DNA of 64,000 nt, from NCBI GenBank assembly GCA_937910235.1, contig CALENB010000047.1, positions 16,326 through 80,325 on the forward strand, read 5' to 3'. Under the pieces are notes generated by a model. That model was given only the letters and a program-made list of their open reading frames with translations, was not told the origin of the DNA and did not search any database. This document shows, piece after piece, positions 1 through 9,304 of this stretch (positions within the stretch are counted from its first letter, which is position 1; the number at the start of each line of letters is the position of its first letter). The DNA is from an uncultured Myxococcales bacterium. Its GTDB lineage: Bacteria > Myxococcota_A > UBA9042. A program made the translations under genes and the position numbers.

Positions 1-1089
1 GTCAAAGGTGACTGGCGCGCCCACAGGATGCACGCCGAGGATGCGATAGACCTCGTCAGACCAGACGACGGTGTTGTCTGCGAGGGTCCATCGCCAGCTG
101 CCCACGCCCGCGATCCGCTGCGCTGCCTGGAGCTGGCGTTTATGCTCGAACAGCACCATCTCTGTGCGCTTTCGGGCCGAGATATCAAGGACTGTGCCCA
201 AAAACGAGGCGTTCGCCGCGGTGGCAGCGCCACCCTCGGGAACGACACGGGCCAGCACCCAGGCGACGGCGTCGCCCGCACCCACCACGCGAAACTCCGC
301 GCCCAAAGCGGCGCCGACGCGACGCGCCTCCTGCCAGCGGTGCGTGATAGTTGGTAGGTCGTCGAAATGAATAGTGTCGAGCCAAGTTGTCTGCGCGCTG
401 GCCTGGGCCAGCATCGTGCCGTGATAGCGCGAGTTAGCGTAGGTGACGTCGCCCTGCGCGTTGCACCGAAACAAGCCAAGCGGTGCGCTGTCTGCGAAGA
501 GCTGAAATAGGGTGTCGCTCTGTGGCGCGTCAGCCGCAGCGTCCGCCGCCGACGAGGGCGGCACGGCAGGGGGCTCGTGGCCGTCGGGCAACGTGTCGTC
601 GTCTGCCCGCGACCGACGCAGCACCGCGGTCATCAACACCCCGCTCGCCGTGCGGACCCTGGAGATCGTGACGTCAACAGCGATCAGGTGACCGTCTTTG
701 TGGTGCGCATGCAGGCGGGAGGCCTCCCCCATCGCCCGCTGCGAGCCCTGCTCGGCGGCGAAGCGATCGACGAGCCCGCGATGGGAAGCACGGGCGGCAG
801 GTGGCAGCAAAATGTCGAGCTCGCGACCAATGATCTCGTGGCTGGGGTAGCCGAACAGCCGCTCCGCTTCCTGATTGTAGAGCACGATCGAGCCTGAGCC
901 GTCGATGGTCACAATAGCGTCGGACGCGGTCGCTAGGATTTGACTGAACGGTGGGGCGTCGGCTTCAATCAAAACCCGCGACGGCGCGCCGCTTTGGTGC
1001 GTGAGATCATCGAAGTCGTCGCGCTTCACGCCGATGGGCGTCGATGCGAACGGCATGCGTTTTCCGCGGATTGGCGCCGATTCTGTCAT
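1..1089 (-). CDS. PAS-domain sensor protein (probable sensory histidine kinase), C-terminus beyond left edge
   Basis: My minus-strand translation is open from ATG at 1089 to the window edge: MTESAPIRGKRMPFAS...SQILATASDAIVTIDGSGSIVLYNQEAERLFGYPSHEIIGRELDILLPP...WRWTLADNTVVWSDEVYRILGVHPVGAPVTFD; at least three PAS-like segments. Confidence 0.85.
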   Translation of the reverse strand, partial: MTESAPIRGKRMPFASTPIGVKRDDFDDLTHQSGAPSRVLIEADAPPFSQILATASDAIVTIDGSGSIVLYNQEAERLFGYPSHEIIGRELDILLPPAARASHRGLVDRFAAEQGSQRAMGEASRLHAHHKDGHLIAVDVTISRVRTASGVLMTAVLRRSRADDDTLPDGHEPPAVPPSSAADAAADAPQSDTLFQLFADSAPLGLFRCNAQGDVTYANSRYHGTMLAQASAQTTWLDTIHFDDLPTITHRWQEARRVGAALGAEFRVVGAGDAVAWVLARVVPEGGAATAANASFLGTVLDISARKRTEMVLFEHKRQLQAAQRIAGVGSWRWTLADNTVVWSDEVYRILGVHPVGAPVTFD

Positions 1090-1373
1090 GAAACGCTCAT
1101 CCTTCGCGATAGAACTCGGTGAGGCCGAGCGCTGTGTGGAGTGTCCGTTCAGCGTAGCAACTCGCGAAGATAGCGCAAGCTCATACGAACGGCCATGACG
1201 GCCGCGACATCGACGTTTGACGCCACACGCTCAGGCCAAAAAATTCACAAATGATGCGCAGGATCCGACTCCACCGCGGCGTCAGAGCGAGACGACGGCG
1301 CGCCAGCGCAGCCACCCAGCCGCGGCCTCGCGCTCGTCTTGCGCGCGGCAGATGTCCAAGTTAGCCCGGAGGA

Positions 1374-1673
1374 TCAGCGCTGCTCTTGCTCGCGACGCAG
1401 CTGCCACTCCAACGCGAAGGCGCCAAAGGGCACGAGGCTGGCCACCAGCGCGAGCGCCGCCTTGCCCGGCGACCACCGCTCCGCGCGCCATACATGCAAC
1501 AGGAGCAGCACGTAGAGCACTGAGAGCAGGCCGTGCACCATCCCGACGACCTTGTTTGGCGCTGGGGTGTCGGCCATGTACTTCAACGGCATCGTCACGC
1601 CAAACAGCAGCAGGTACGACACACCTTCGGCGAGCGCGACGGCCCGAAAGCGGGCGAGGGGGGTGTCGAACAT
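1374..1673 (-). CDS. DUF3817-type small integral membrane protein
   Basis: 99 aa, hydrophobic, MFDTPLARFRAVALAEGVSYLLLFGVTMPLKYMADTPAPNKVVGMVHGLLSVLYV. Confidence 0.8.
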   Translation of the reverse strand: MFDTPLARFRAVALAEGVSYLLLFGVTMPLKYMADTPAPNKVVGMVHGLLSVLYVLLLLHVWRAERWSPGKAALALVASLVPFGAFALEWQLRREQEQR

Positions 1674-1813
1674 GGTTGGCTCCTAGGCCCAGGGCGGGCC
1701 GCGCGCTCGTACCTCAACCGCGCGGGCGAGCGCAACAGCGGGCCCAGCCGGTCGAGCGGGGCGCTTGGTCGGGGCTGAACGTGCAGCCCTGCGCTGCGGC
1801 GACGCTTGTGCCC

Positions 1814-4800
1814 CTAGCGGAAGCCGATAAAGCGCTCTCTGGCGTCGTCGATCGGCGTCACCGCGACCGGGTCAGCCGCGCTTCCGTCAGGATTGCGCGT
1901 CGGGGGAGTGAGCGACATCAAGTAGAGTGAATGATCTCCGCCCTGCTCGCTCTCGACCAGCATGTGCGAAGCGCCGGGCACGTCGGCGACAGGCACCTCG
2001 GCGACGAGGCGCTGAACCCCGAACGTCGGGCCTACCAGCGCGACGCCTTGGCCCAATTTCGCGTTCGCGTCGATGAGGAAGGGACGCGCCGCGTCACTCG
2101 CCGTCCCGGTGCCACCACGCAAGAAGACCACACGTTTGCCGTGCTGCACCCAACGTGCCGAGACGACGACGCCGGGGTCTGCAGCCGTGAGTTGCTGCTG
2201 CGAGGGCTGGGCCCCGATACGGCTGATGTGCAGGGCCTTGTTGGCCAGCAAGAGGAGGAGGTCACCCACCTGCTGTGGCCAGCCGTGCTCGGTGGTGGTG
2301 AGCGGGCCAAGCAGCGTTGGGTTGAGTGCGTCAGCGCCGTCGAGTCGCGCGCTGACGAGCCCCTTCGGTCCGCGCAAGACCACGCGCGTGCCGTCAACGC
2401 TAGTCACCGGAGACCGCGCGATGACACCGGCGGCCGTGGCGGTCTCACAGGCCGACTCACCGCAGCCCCAGAGCCCGAATCCCTTGGGCGCCAGCGCATA
2501 CGTCGCCTTGTCAGGCTGACTCGGCGAGGTGGTCGCGGACATCGCCAGCAGCAGGTCTGGATGCGGAACAGCCGTGGCCTCGACCGAGACCACCGCGAGC
2601 AGCAGCCGCCCGTCCGGCGTCGGCAGCAGGTTCAGCAGCCAGCCAGGGAGGCCCGTCGCCAGCAAGAGCGGCGCCTTGTGCTCGCTGCCGTCCACCGCCG
2701 CGGCAACCACGCTGGTGGCGCCGCCGACCTGCACGACCGCCGCGACTCGGTCGGGGTGCGACGCGCCCGCCGGCTGCGTGTTTGGCAGCATGACGAGCCG
2801 CTGAACTTGGCCCTGCAGCGTCATGATGGGCACCACGGGCACCGCGACACCCGCCGTCGCTGGCGTCGCGCTCAGCCCGCTCGGCAGCACCGCCGACACC
2901 ACGCGCGTGGTGGTGTCCACCCGCTTCTCGGCGACGACGACGCGACGCTGGCCGCCTGGGAGCGAGCCGTTGTGGGTCCACACACTCACGCCGTCGCCGC
3001 CGATTTGGCGGGGTTGCTGGGCGTGCAGACCGTTGAGGGCGAACGCCAGCAGCTGCTTGTCGATGACCCGAACCAGGTGGTCCGCGACCACAGCTGGCGG
3101 CTGCAGCCACGCGTTGTTTTGGTGGTCAAGGAGGGTGCTCGGCCTAGGCATCACCAACGTCGCGGGGTTCGGCGCCGCTCCGCTTGAGGCGCCTGCGGAC
3201 CCGAGTGGCTTGGTCCCCGCCGCGTACCAGCCGGGCGTCGGGGTCTCCCGCGCGAACAGGAGGTGCGCGCCTGGGCCCGAGAGGGAGGCGGGCTCAATCG
3301 CGGCGTTGGTCAAGACGGCGTTGGTCATCACGGCGTTGGTCATCACGGCGTTGCGCCACGGCGTCAGCTGGCGAGGCGTCTTGACCGGAAGCGTCGCGTC
3401 GACCACAAATCCAGCCTCTTCGTAAACGTACTCGTGTGTCAGAAAGCCCCACGGCGTCACCAACTTGCGATACCAGGGCCCCAAGTGTTGCTGCGGCGCA
3501 CCGCCCGTCAACGCCAACGTCCAACCGTGCCACCCGGTCTTGGTGTTGGCGTCAAAGAGCACATGCGTGGCCGTGGCGCTCAGCACAGGCCAGGGGATCG
3601 AGCCGTTGACGACATCGTCCACCTTCGCGAGCGCGTGCGGCGGCTGCGGCGTCGCTGCGTCGAGGCGAAACCGCAGGACGGCGCCATCGCTCCGGACGCC
3701 AAGGAGGACGCCGGCGGCGTGGTCGTACGCCGTCACGTAGAGCTGGCTGGTTTGCCAAGTCGTGAGGCGTCTCGCGCTGGCAGACGCACCGAACCCCGCT
3801 TGCCACACGGCCCACTTGCCGGCGCCGTCGTCCGCCACCCAAGCCACGGCGGCCGCGTCACGTGACACCAGGACGGACAGCTTCTGGGCCGGTTTCTCGG
3901 TCAATTCGTGCGGCGCGCCGGCGTCACTGCCATTGGTTGCGACCGTCACCAAGCGGCGCGCGCCCTGGCTGGATGAGCGCAGCACGACGGCCAGCCGGTC
4001 GCCCTGCTTGTTCAGCCCGACCGAGGTGACGTAGGCCCCTTTCGGCGTCAACGGTACCGAGACGCCCGGTCCCGCGGCGCGATACAAGCGGTCGTCCGCA
4101 CCACGCGCGATGAGCGTACCGTCCGGCAAAATGGCCGCCAAATACTCGGCGGCGCTGCCATCCGACGGCGTTTTGCCGCCGACCAGGACCGGCTGAGGTT
4201 GGCTCGCCTGCGAACCGTCCGCAGCCACGAGAAAGAGCTTCGAGGTGCCGCCGCCCGGGACCGGTCTAGTCACGTAGGCAAGGCGCTTGCCGTCGGGCAA
4301 CCAGCGCGGCACGGAGAGCTCAACTGCAGCGGAGCCCTGGGCGACGAGGAGCGGAGCGTTGGCGTCGCCGCCGTCCAACCGCGCGACGTAGAGCGCCGAG
4401 CCGTCGATGTAGGCGACGTGCGTGTTGGTGTACGCACGATCGACCGCGTGCAGCGCGGAGGCGGTCGCGATCCGCACGGGCTTGGTGGCGCCGCTGCCGT
4501 CCATGGGCAGCGCGAAGAGGATGGGGACGCTCTTGGCGGACTTCGAGGCTGGGGTGTCCATCGTGTAAAAGACGACGACCACCGTCTTGCCGTCGGGCGT
4601 GATGTCGGGGTACGAGACCTCGCCTTCACCGAGTCCATACCCTGCGCCGCGACGTGGGCCGAGCTGTCTGGGCGGTAGCGCTCCTTGTGCGCCGACGCCA
4701 ATCAGCCACGGCGTAGAGACACCACGGCTGGCGATATAGACGAGCCCCACCGTCGCCGGATCGCCGCCAGCGTCGCCGCCATCCGAGCCGCCGCCGCCCG

Positions 4801-4966
4801 ATACGTCTGAGAGGATCGTGACGCCAGCGTCACCTCCGCCGACTGCGGCTGCGCCGTTGGCGCCGTCTGGGGTGTCGGAACACCCTGCGTGGAGTGCCGC
4901 GGTGAACAGGACCAGCAAGCACGGTAGATAGGCGTTCGACGCGTTGAATCGTGTCGCCAAGATCAT
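1814..4966 (-). CDS. Large lipoprotein with TolB/PD40-like beta-propeller repeats
   Basis: 1050 aa; lipobox-like LHAGCSD; repeated 'PDGKTVVVVF', 'LPDGKRLAYVT', 'DAAAVAWVADD' blades. Confidence 0.75.
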   Translation of the reverse strand: MILATRFNASNAYLPCLLVLFTAALHAGCSDTPDGANGAAAVGGGDAGVTILSDVSGGGGSDGGDAGGDPATVGLVYIASRGVSTPWLIGVGAQGALPPRQLGPRRGAGYGLGEGEVSYPDITPDGKTVVVVFYTMDTPASKSAKSVPILFALPMDGSGATKPVRIATASALHAVDRAYTNTHVAYIDGSALYVARLDGGDANAPLLVAQGSAAVELSVPRWLPDGKRLAYVTRPVPGGGTSKLFLVAADGSQASQPQPVLVGGKTPSDGSAAEYLAAILPDGTLIARGADDRLYRAAGPGVSVPLTPKGAYVTSVGLNKQGDRLAVVLRSSSQGARRLVTVATNGSDAGAPHELTEKPAQKLSVLVSRDAAAVAWVADDGAGKWAVWQAGFGASASARRLTTWQTSQLYVTAYDHAAGVLLGVRSDGAVLRFRLDAATPQPPHALAKVDDVVNGSIPWPVLSATATHVLFDANTKTGWHGWTLALTGGAPQQHLGPWYRKLVTPWGFLTHEYVYEEAGFVVDATLPVKTPRQLTPWRNAVMTNAVMTNAVLTNAAIEPASLSGPGAHLLFARETPTPGWYAAGTKPLGSAGASSGAAPNPATLVMPRPSTLLDHQNNAWLQPPAVVADHLVRVIDKQLLAFALNGLHAQQPRQIGGDGVSVWTHNGSLPGGQRRVVVAEKRVDTTTRVVSAVLPSGLSATPATAGVAVPVVPIMTLQGQVQRLVMLPNTQPAGASHPDRVAAVVQVGGATSVVAAAVDGSEHKAPLLLATGLPGWLLNLLPTPDGRLLLAVVSVEATAVPHPDLLLAMSATTSPSQPDKATYALAPKGFGLWGCGESACETATAAGVIARSPVTSVDGTRVVLRGPKGLVSARLDGADALNPTLLGPLTTTEHGWPQQVGDLLLLLANKALHISRIGAQPSQQQLTAADPGVVVSARWVQHGKRVVFLRGGTGTASDAARPFLIDANAKLGQGVALVGPTFGVQRLVAEVPVADVPGASHMLVESEQGGDHSLYLMSLTPPTRNPDGSAADPVAVTPIDDARERFIGFR
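3302..3360. repeat. 15-bp tandem repeat inside a CDS
   Basis: ggcgttggtcaagac / ggcgttggtcatcac / ggcgttggtcatcac / ggcgttgcgccac; encodes NAVMTNAVMTNAVLT. Confidence 0.95.
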
Positions 4967-5168
4967 GGCTGTACCTCACGCGCGACGCCCCTCAACTCGC
5001 CGCGCGCCGTCAGCCTCCCGCGTCGCAGCGATTGTGACAAGGCTTGATTCTTGGCGCTTGGAGACGACTCGGCCCCCTGCCACCCGCGGGCGTGCTCTGG
5101 CAGACCCGCAGCATCAAGCAGCCGAACGTGCGCGGGCGGCTTCGTGCGGTTTGTCAGGGAGAGACGCG

Positions 5169-6032
5169 ATGGGTGATTGGACGTGTGGGGAGACCAGCCA
5201 ACTCGAGGAGATTCGCGCTTGCGCGGCGCGGGGGCGTCCACAGGAGACCTGGCACGTCCTTGGCGCGCTGACGGCGCCGCCACATCCCGATCGGTGGTGG
5301 TTTGCTGCGCGCGACGCGCAAGGACGTGTCGGTGCGTTCGCGGCCATCGAGGGGACAAGGGCCAACCTTTTTTCTGATGATGTCGGCGCCGTGCAGGCGA
5401 TGGCACGGGCGTTGCTGCGCTCCCAGCAGCTGCACACGAGCGGTAAGAGTCACCGCCACGTGCTGGTTGGGCCGGCCCGCGTCGTGGACCCGCTCTGGCA
5501 GATCTTTCAGCAGGTTGGTCGGCAGGTCGTCGCGGATCGACGACCCGCGCTGATGGTGAGCGGCGAGGCAGGCCAAGGCAGCCGCCGCATGGCGCTCAGC
5601 GTGGCCACCGCCGCGGACCAGAAGACCTGCGTGGCGTTTCTCGCTGATCGCAGCGTCGAGCTGGAGGGGCTGGATCCGCGCAAGGTGGCGCCGGACCGCT
5701 TTGATCGCGACGTCGCCGCAAGAATCGCTGCGGGCCGGCTGCTGGTCGGGCGCGAGGTCGCTCCGAATGGCCCTGGCGGTACGGCGATGTTCGTCGGTGA
5801 GCTCAATGCGCTCTCCGACGACGTCGCGCTCCTACATCCCTGGCACGTGCCGGGCCCGATCCGCGGACGCAAGATCCTCGTCGCTGGCGCGCTGCTGGAA
5901 GCGCGGCGCATCGGGCCGGGCGCCAACAAGGAGGTCTGGCTCCTCGTTGAGGGCGACGCGCTGCGCCTGGCGGCGGACCGCGCCGGCTACGAACACGCTG
6001 TGGCCTGGCGTGAGATCGCCATGCTGGGCTAG
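5169..6032 (+). CDS. Hypothetical protein
   Basis: ORF 4944..6032; start moved to ATG 5169 (MGDWTCGETSQLEEIRACAARG) since the upstream part is compositionally unlike protein and overlaps the leader of the divergent gene. Confidence 0.55.
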   Translation: MGDWTCGETSQLEEIRACAARGRPQETWHVLGALTAPPHPDRWWFAARDAQGRVGAFAAIEGTRANLFSDDVGAVQAMARALLRSQQLHTSGKSHRHVLVGPARVVDPLWQIFQQVGRQVVADRRPALMVSGEAGQGSRRMALSVATAADQKTCVAFLADRSVELEGLDPRKVAPDRFDRDVAARIAAGRLLVGREVAPNGPGGTAMFVGELNALSDDVALLHPWHVPGPIRGRKILVAGALLEARRIGPGANKEVWLLVEGDALRLAADRAGYEHAVAWREIAMLG

Positions 6033-6132
6033 GGCGGATTGGGCCTGCCCAACCGCCGAGAAACCGGGCTCCGAGCTGCGTACAGGTGCGGCTTGTTGCG
6101 GTCCTGCCCGGCGTCATTGCCCGCCGCACGAC

Positions 6133-6687
6133 CTACGGACAGGCGACGCTGCCGTCGTCGTAGTGGACACAAAACGTTTTGTCGACGAACCGCACACGCA
6201 CCGTCGACGTGCAGCTGCGACCGCTGCCCTGCGCAAGCAGCGTCAGCGTGCCGTCCTTGTCGGCAAACGCTGTGGGATCGGGCGGCGACAGCCAGATCTC
6301 CAGGGGCTCCGTACGCCGATGTTGGTCAGCGGCGTCACCCGGGGTGCGGCTCGGCAAGACCGTCACGAGGGGCGCGCCGCCATCCTTGGCGCCCGACAGC
6401 TTGATCTGCACCGTCCGCGGCACCGCGCCCCACAGGTGGGCGCGCACTTGCACCAGCAAATATCCCTGGTAGCCCTTGAGCAGCTCGACCTCATCACCGT
6501 CGACCAGATGCCGCGCTGTGGTCGTGCCTGCGACGTCCTGGACCACCAGACCGCAGCGCAGCTCGTCGCCGTCGCCCACGTCGCTGTCGCTGCCGTCGGG
6601 CTGCGCGGAACAGGACGGGCTGACGGGCGCCACGGCGAGGGCGAGGGCGAGGGTGAGGCTCCGCAGCGACAATCGGTCTACGCTCAT
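6133..6687 (-). CDS. Hypothetical lipoprotein
   Basis: MSVDRLSLRSLTLALALAVAPVSPSCSAQPDGSDSD; start overlaps the stop of the upstream DUF423 gene. Confidence 0.65.
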   Translation of the reverse strand: MSVDRLSLRSLTLALALAVAPVSPSCSAQPDGSDSDVGDGDELRCGLVVQDVAGTTTARHLVDGDEVELLKGYQGYLLVQVRAHLWGAVPRTVQIKLSGAKDGGAPLVTVLPSRTPGDAADQHRRTEPLEIWLSPPDPTAFADKDGTLTLLAQGSGRSCTSTVRVRFVDKTFCVHYDDGSVACP

Positions 6688-7073
6688 GCCCGCATCTTCC
6701 AGGTCGCCCAGCCCAGCGCGGCCCAACCGACCAGGAAGCTCAGACCGCCAAGTGGGGTGACCATGCCGAGCTTGCGAACCCCCGTGCCCACCAAGGCGTA
6801 CAGCGACCCCGAGAACAGCACGATGCCCACGATGAACGCGATCCCGGCCACCCCGAGAGGCCCCCGCGCGTTGTCGTTGCCCATGTCGCGGGCGACCCAG
6901 AGCGCCGTGTCGACGCCGATGAGCGCGAGCACGTGCACAAATTGGTATTTCACGGCGGTCGCCCAGACCACGAGATCGCTCGGCTCCACGTGTTTCTTGA
7001 GCGCGTGGGCTCCGAAGGCGCCAAGGGCGACTCCGATGAATCCCAGCAGTGCGGCCCAAGGCGTAAAACGCAT
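6684..7073 (-). CDS. DUF423 family membrane protein (YgdD-like)
   Basis: 129 aa, LLGFIGVALGAFGAHALKKHVEPSDLVVWATAVKYQFVHVLALI. Confidence 0.85.
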   Translation of the reverse strand: MRFTPWAALLGFIGVALGAFGAHALKKHVEPSDLVVWATAVKYQFVHVLALIGVDTALWVARDMGNDNARGPLGVAGIAFIVGIVLFSGSLYALVGTGVRKLGMVTPLGGLSFLVGWAALGWATWKMRA

Positions 7074-7151
7074 CTAGAACTCCGGTTTCGTGGTCCATTT
7101 CGTGTCGGCGCGTCGCGCGATGTCGTCGCTCGCGGTGCGGGTGCGCGCATG

Positions 7152-8165
7152 CTAGTTCGGCGCGACGGGACGATAGGCCCTTCCCGTCAACGCTTTCAAG
7201 GCACGCGCAGCGGCCCTGCGCACCAACGGGCTCGGGTCGGCCAGCGCGGTCTCCAAGGCCGCCTGCGCTGTGCGGGCGCGCAGGCGGTGCAGCGCGGTGA
7301 TGGCGTTCAGCCGCACGTTGGTTTCTTCGTCTTTCAGCGCCACGATGAGCGCCTGGACTGCGCGCTTGTCGTCCTGCGCACCCAGGGCAAACGCAGCCTT
7401 CGCGCGCACCGCGCCGGCCTTGTCGTGTTGGAGCACGGCGATGAGCAGCGGCACTAGAACCTTGATCTTCAGGGTTGCGAGCGCGGCCGCCGCGGTGGCC
7501 CTCACGTCCCGGTCCGGCTCCTTGCGTAGGGACCGACGCAGCGTGGCGGCGAGTGGGACCCCGCCGCCGCCCAGTCGCACAACCAGCAAACACGCCTGCG
7601 ACCGCACGTTGGGGTGTTCGTGCCAAATCGCCCGCAGCAGCGCGGGGCGACTGTGGGTTGGATCGCGGAGCAACAACTTGATCAGGCCTCGGGTCGGGCG
7701 GCTGTGTACGAGGTGCTGCAGACCATCGCGCAGCTGCGGATCATCGCTGAGCTGCTGGGTCGTGAAAAACGGCGGCAACGCCTCACCGACCGCGATCGCG
7801 CCGCTGGCTGCCGTCACCGTGCGCGAGGACTTCGGCGCGCTGAGAGGCGAGCGAGCCGCGGTCTGGGGCGCTACCGCTGCGGTCGGAGACGCCGGCAGGG
7901 CGGCGTGAGGTGCAGCCATCGCGGCTTGGGGTGTAGTAGCCACCGCGGGTTGGGATGTAGCCTCCGCGGCTCGGCGAGCTGCCACCGCGGCTTGAGGCGC
8001 GTCCCCTGCGGCCTTGGGCGTCACGACGACGGCGGTCTTGGCGACGGCTGACGGCGGCGGAACGGCTGGCACAGGCTTCGCGCAGCTCGCCGTCACCTGC
8101 GCGGCTAGGCAGGCGACAAGCGCGGCGAACGGCCGCGCTGCGGTCCTGGCGCGATCACCTCTCAA
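7152..8165 (-). CDS. HEAT-repeat (PBS lyase-type) lipoprotein with Ala-rich linker
   Basis: VTASCAK lipobox; C-terminal HEAT repeats 'RDVRATAAAALATLKIKVLVPLLIAVLQHDKAGAVRAKAAFALGAQDDKRAVQALIVALKDEETNVRLNAITAL'. Confidence 0.8.
   Translation of the reverse strand: MRGDRARTAARPFAALVACLAAQVTASCAKPVPAVPPPSAVAKTAVVVTPKAAGDAPQAAVAARRAAEATSQPAVATTPQAAMAAPHAALPASPTAAVAPQTAARSPLSAPKSSRTVTAASGAIAVGEALPPFFTTQQLSDDPQLRDGLQHLVHSRPTRGLIKLLLRDPTHSRPALLRAIWHEHPNVRSQACLLVVRLGGGGVPLAATLRRSLRKEPDRDVRATAAAALATLKIKVLVPLLIAVLQHDKAGAVRAKAAFALGAQDDKRAVQALIVALKDEETNVRLNAITALHRLRARTAQAALETALADPSPLVRRAAARALKALTGRAYRPVAPN
7915..8022. repeat. Degenerate 21-24-bp tandem repeat inside the HEAT lipoprotein linker
   Basis: gccatcgcggcttggggtgtagta / gccaccgcgggttgggatgta / gcctccgcggctcggcgagct / gccaccgcggcttgaggcgcg / tcccctgcggccttgggcgtc. 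Confidence 0.8.
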
Positions 8166-9304
8166 CGGCCCTCACTCTCAAGGAAATCACCGAGGCCCGG
8201 CACGCGCTCGGCGGCTTTTCGTGCGAGTTTTCGGGTCCGGGCGAAGAGATGCTCCGCGTCAAACAGGTCTTCGTAGGCCAGCGGCGCGAGCGGCAGGGTG
8301 GGCGCGATGGGCGGGGGCGCTTGGCGCAGGCGCCGCACGACGCGGTCGGCAAACGATGCGCTGAACCCAGCGCGTGCCACGTCTGTCGACGGCAAAATCT
8401 CGGCCGCGACGTACTCCGCTGTGGCGACAGAGCAGATCCCCCGCCGCGCCGCGTCCTCGATCGAACCGGCGAGTCCGTGCGCGTCGACGCGGAAGCCGCT
8501 GACGAGGGCTTCGGCGACCGCGCTCACCTCGACCGCACCTGCGAGGCCGTCTTCCTGCAGGCTCAGCGCGATCTGCAGCGCGTTGAAGGTGGCGGTCACC
8601 CGGCCCTGATAGGCCGCGTAGCGTGACGGCGGCGAGCGGGTGTCGAGATGAATGAAGACGCGGCGAACCGGATCTTGGCGCGGCAGCTGGGCGAGCGAAC
8701 CGAGGATGTGCCGCACCTCGTCATCGTAGGCGCCGACGTGTGATAACAAGCTGCGCAGGCGCGTCGCGTCGACCCGCCGAGCGACGATGTCCGTGTACAG
8801 ACAGTAGATGAGAGCGTCGACCTCGGCGTCGTCGCCAAAACAGATCTCGTCGACATCCGCGTCACGTTCACGCAGCCACAGCCGCGTATCGAGGTGGGCC
8901 GCCAGCTTGTAGGGCACCTGCGCGCGGACGCTGCGCAGCTTGCGCACACGGCCGACGAAGTCTTTGAGCACGAGCTTGTCGCACCGCACGCCATGGAGCC
9001 GAAACATCGCCTCGATGCGGGCGCGCATCTGGGTCGGCGAGCCGCTGACCACGATGATGCGAGCGCGATGCCGCCGTGACAGCGCGGTGAGCAAGGCCCG
9101 CATCCCAGGCACAACGCGCTTGTTCTCGGCCTTCTCCGTGGCGGCTCGGAGCAGGCCACGAACCGAGGAGAAGTCGGTCTGGACGTAGGTTTTGTCGAGG
9201 TCCCAGCGATAGACGATCTCAGGTCGGCGCGGGTCATCAACGACGGGCGCAGCATGGGCCGAGGTGTCGGTTCTCAGTTCGCTCACGCGCCCTCCTCCTG
9301 CCAC
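8162..9304 (-). CDS. HAD-type phosphatase resembling the APP1 phosphatidate phosphatase catalytic domain (DUF2183-like)
   Basis: YRWDLDKTYVQTDF...IIVVSGSPTQMRARIEAMFRLHGVRCDKLVLKDF; DxDxT-like DLDKT motif. Confidence 0.7.
   Translation of the reverse strand: MAGGGRVSELRTDTSAHAAPVVDDPRRPEIVYRWDLDKTYVQTDFSSVRGLLRAATEKAENKRVVPGMRALLTALSRRHRARIIVVSGSPTQMRARIEAMFRLHGVRCDKLVLKDFVGRVRKLRSVRAQVPYKLAAHLDTRLWLRERDADVDEICFGDDAEVDALIYCLYTDIVARRVDATRLRSLLSHVGAYDDEVRHILGSLAQLPRQDPVRRVFIHLDTRSPPSRYAAYQGRVTATFNALQIALSLQEDGLAGAVEVSAVAEALVSGFRVDAHGLAGSIEDAARRGICSVATAEYVAAEILPSTDVARAGFSASFADRVVRRLRQAPPPIAPTLPLAPLAYEDLFDAEHLFARTRKLARKAAERVPGLGDFLESEGR

Noticed and set aside
1931-3187. 418-aa plus-strand ORF
   Set aside because: Shadow ORF antisense to the beta-propeller lipoprotein; Arg/Gly-rich composition typical of GC-rich antisense frames
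5701-7077. 458-aa plus-strand ORF
   Set aside because: Overlaps three better supported genes; composition is non-protein-like
6688-7626. N-terminal extension of the 6133..7626 minus-strand ORF
   Set aside because: The extension is the antisense-like alternate frame of the DUF423 gene; the real start appears to be the signal-peptide ATG at 6687
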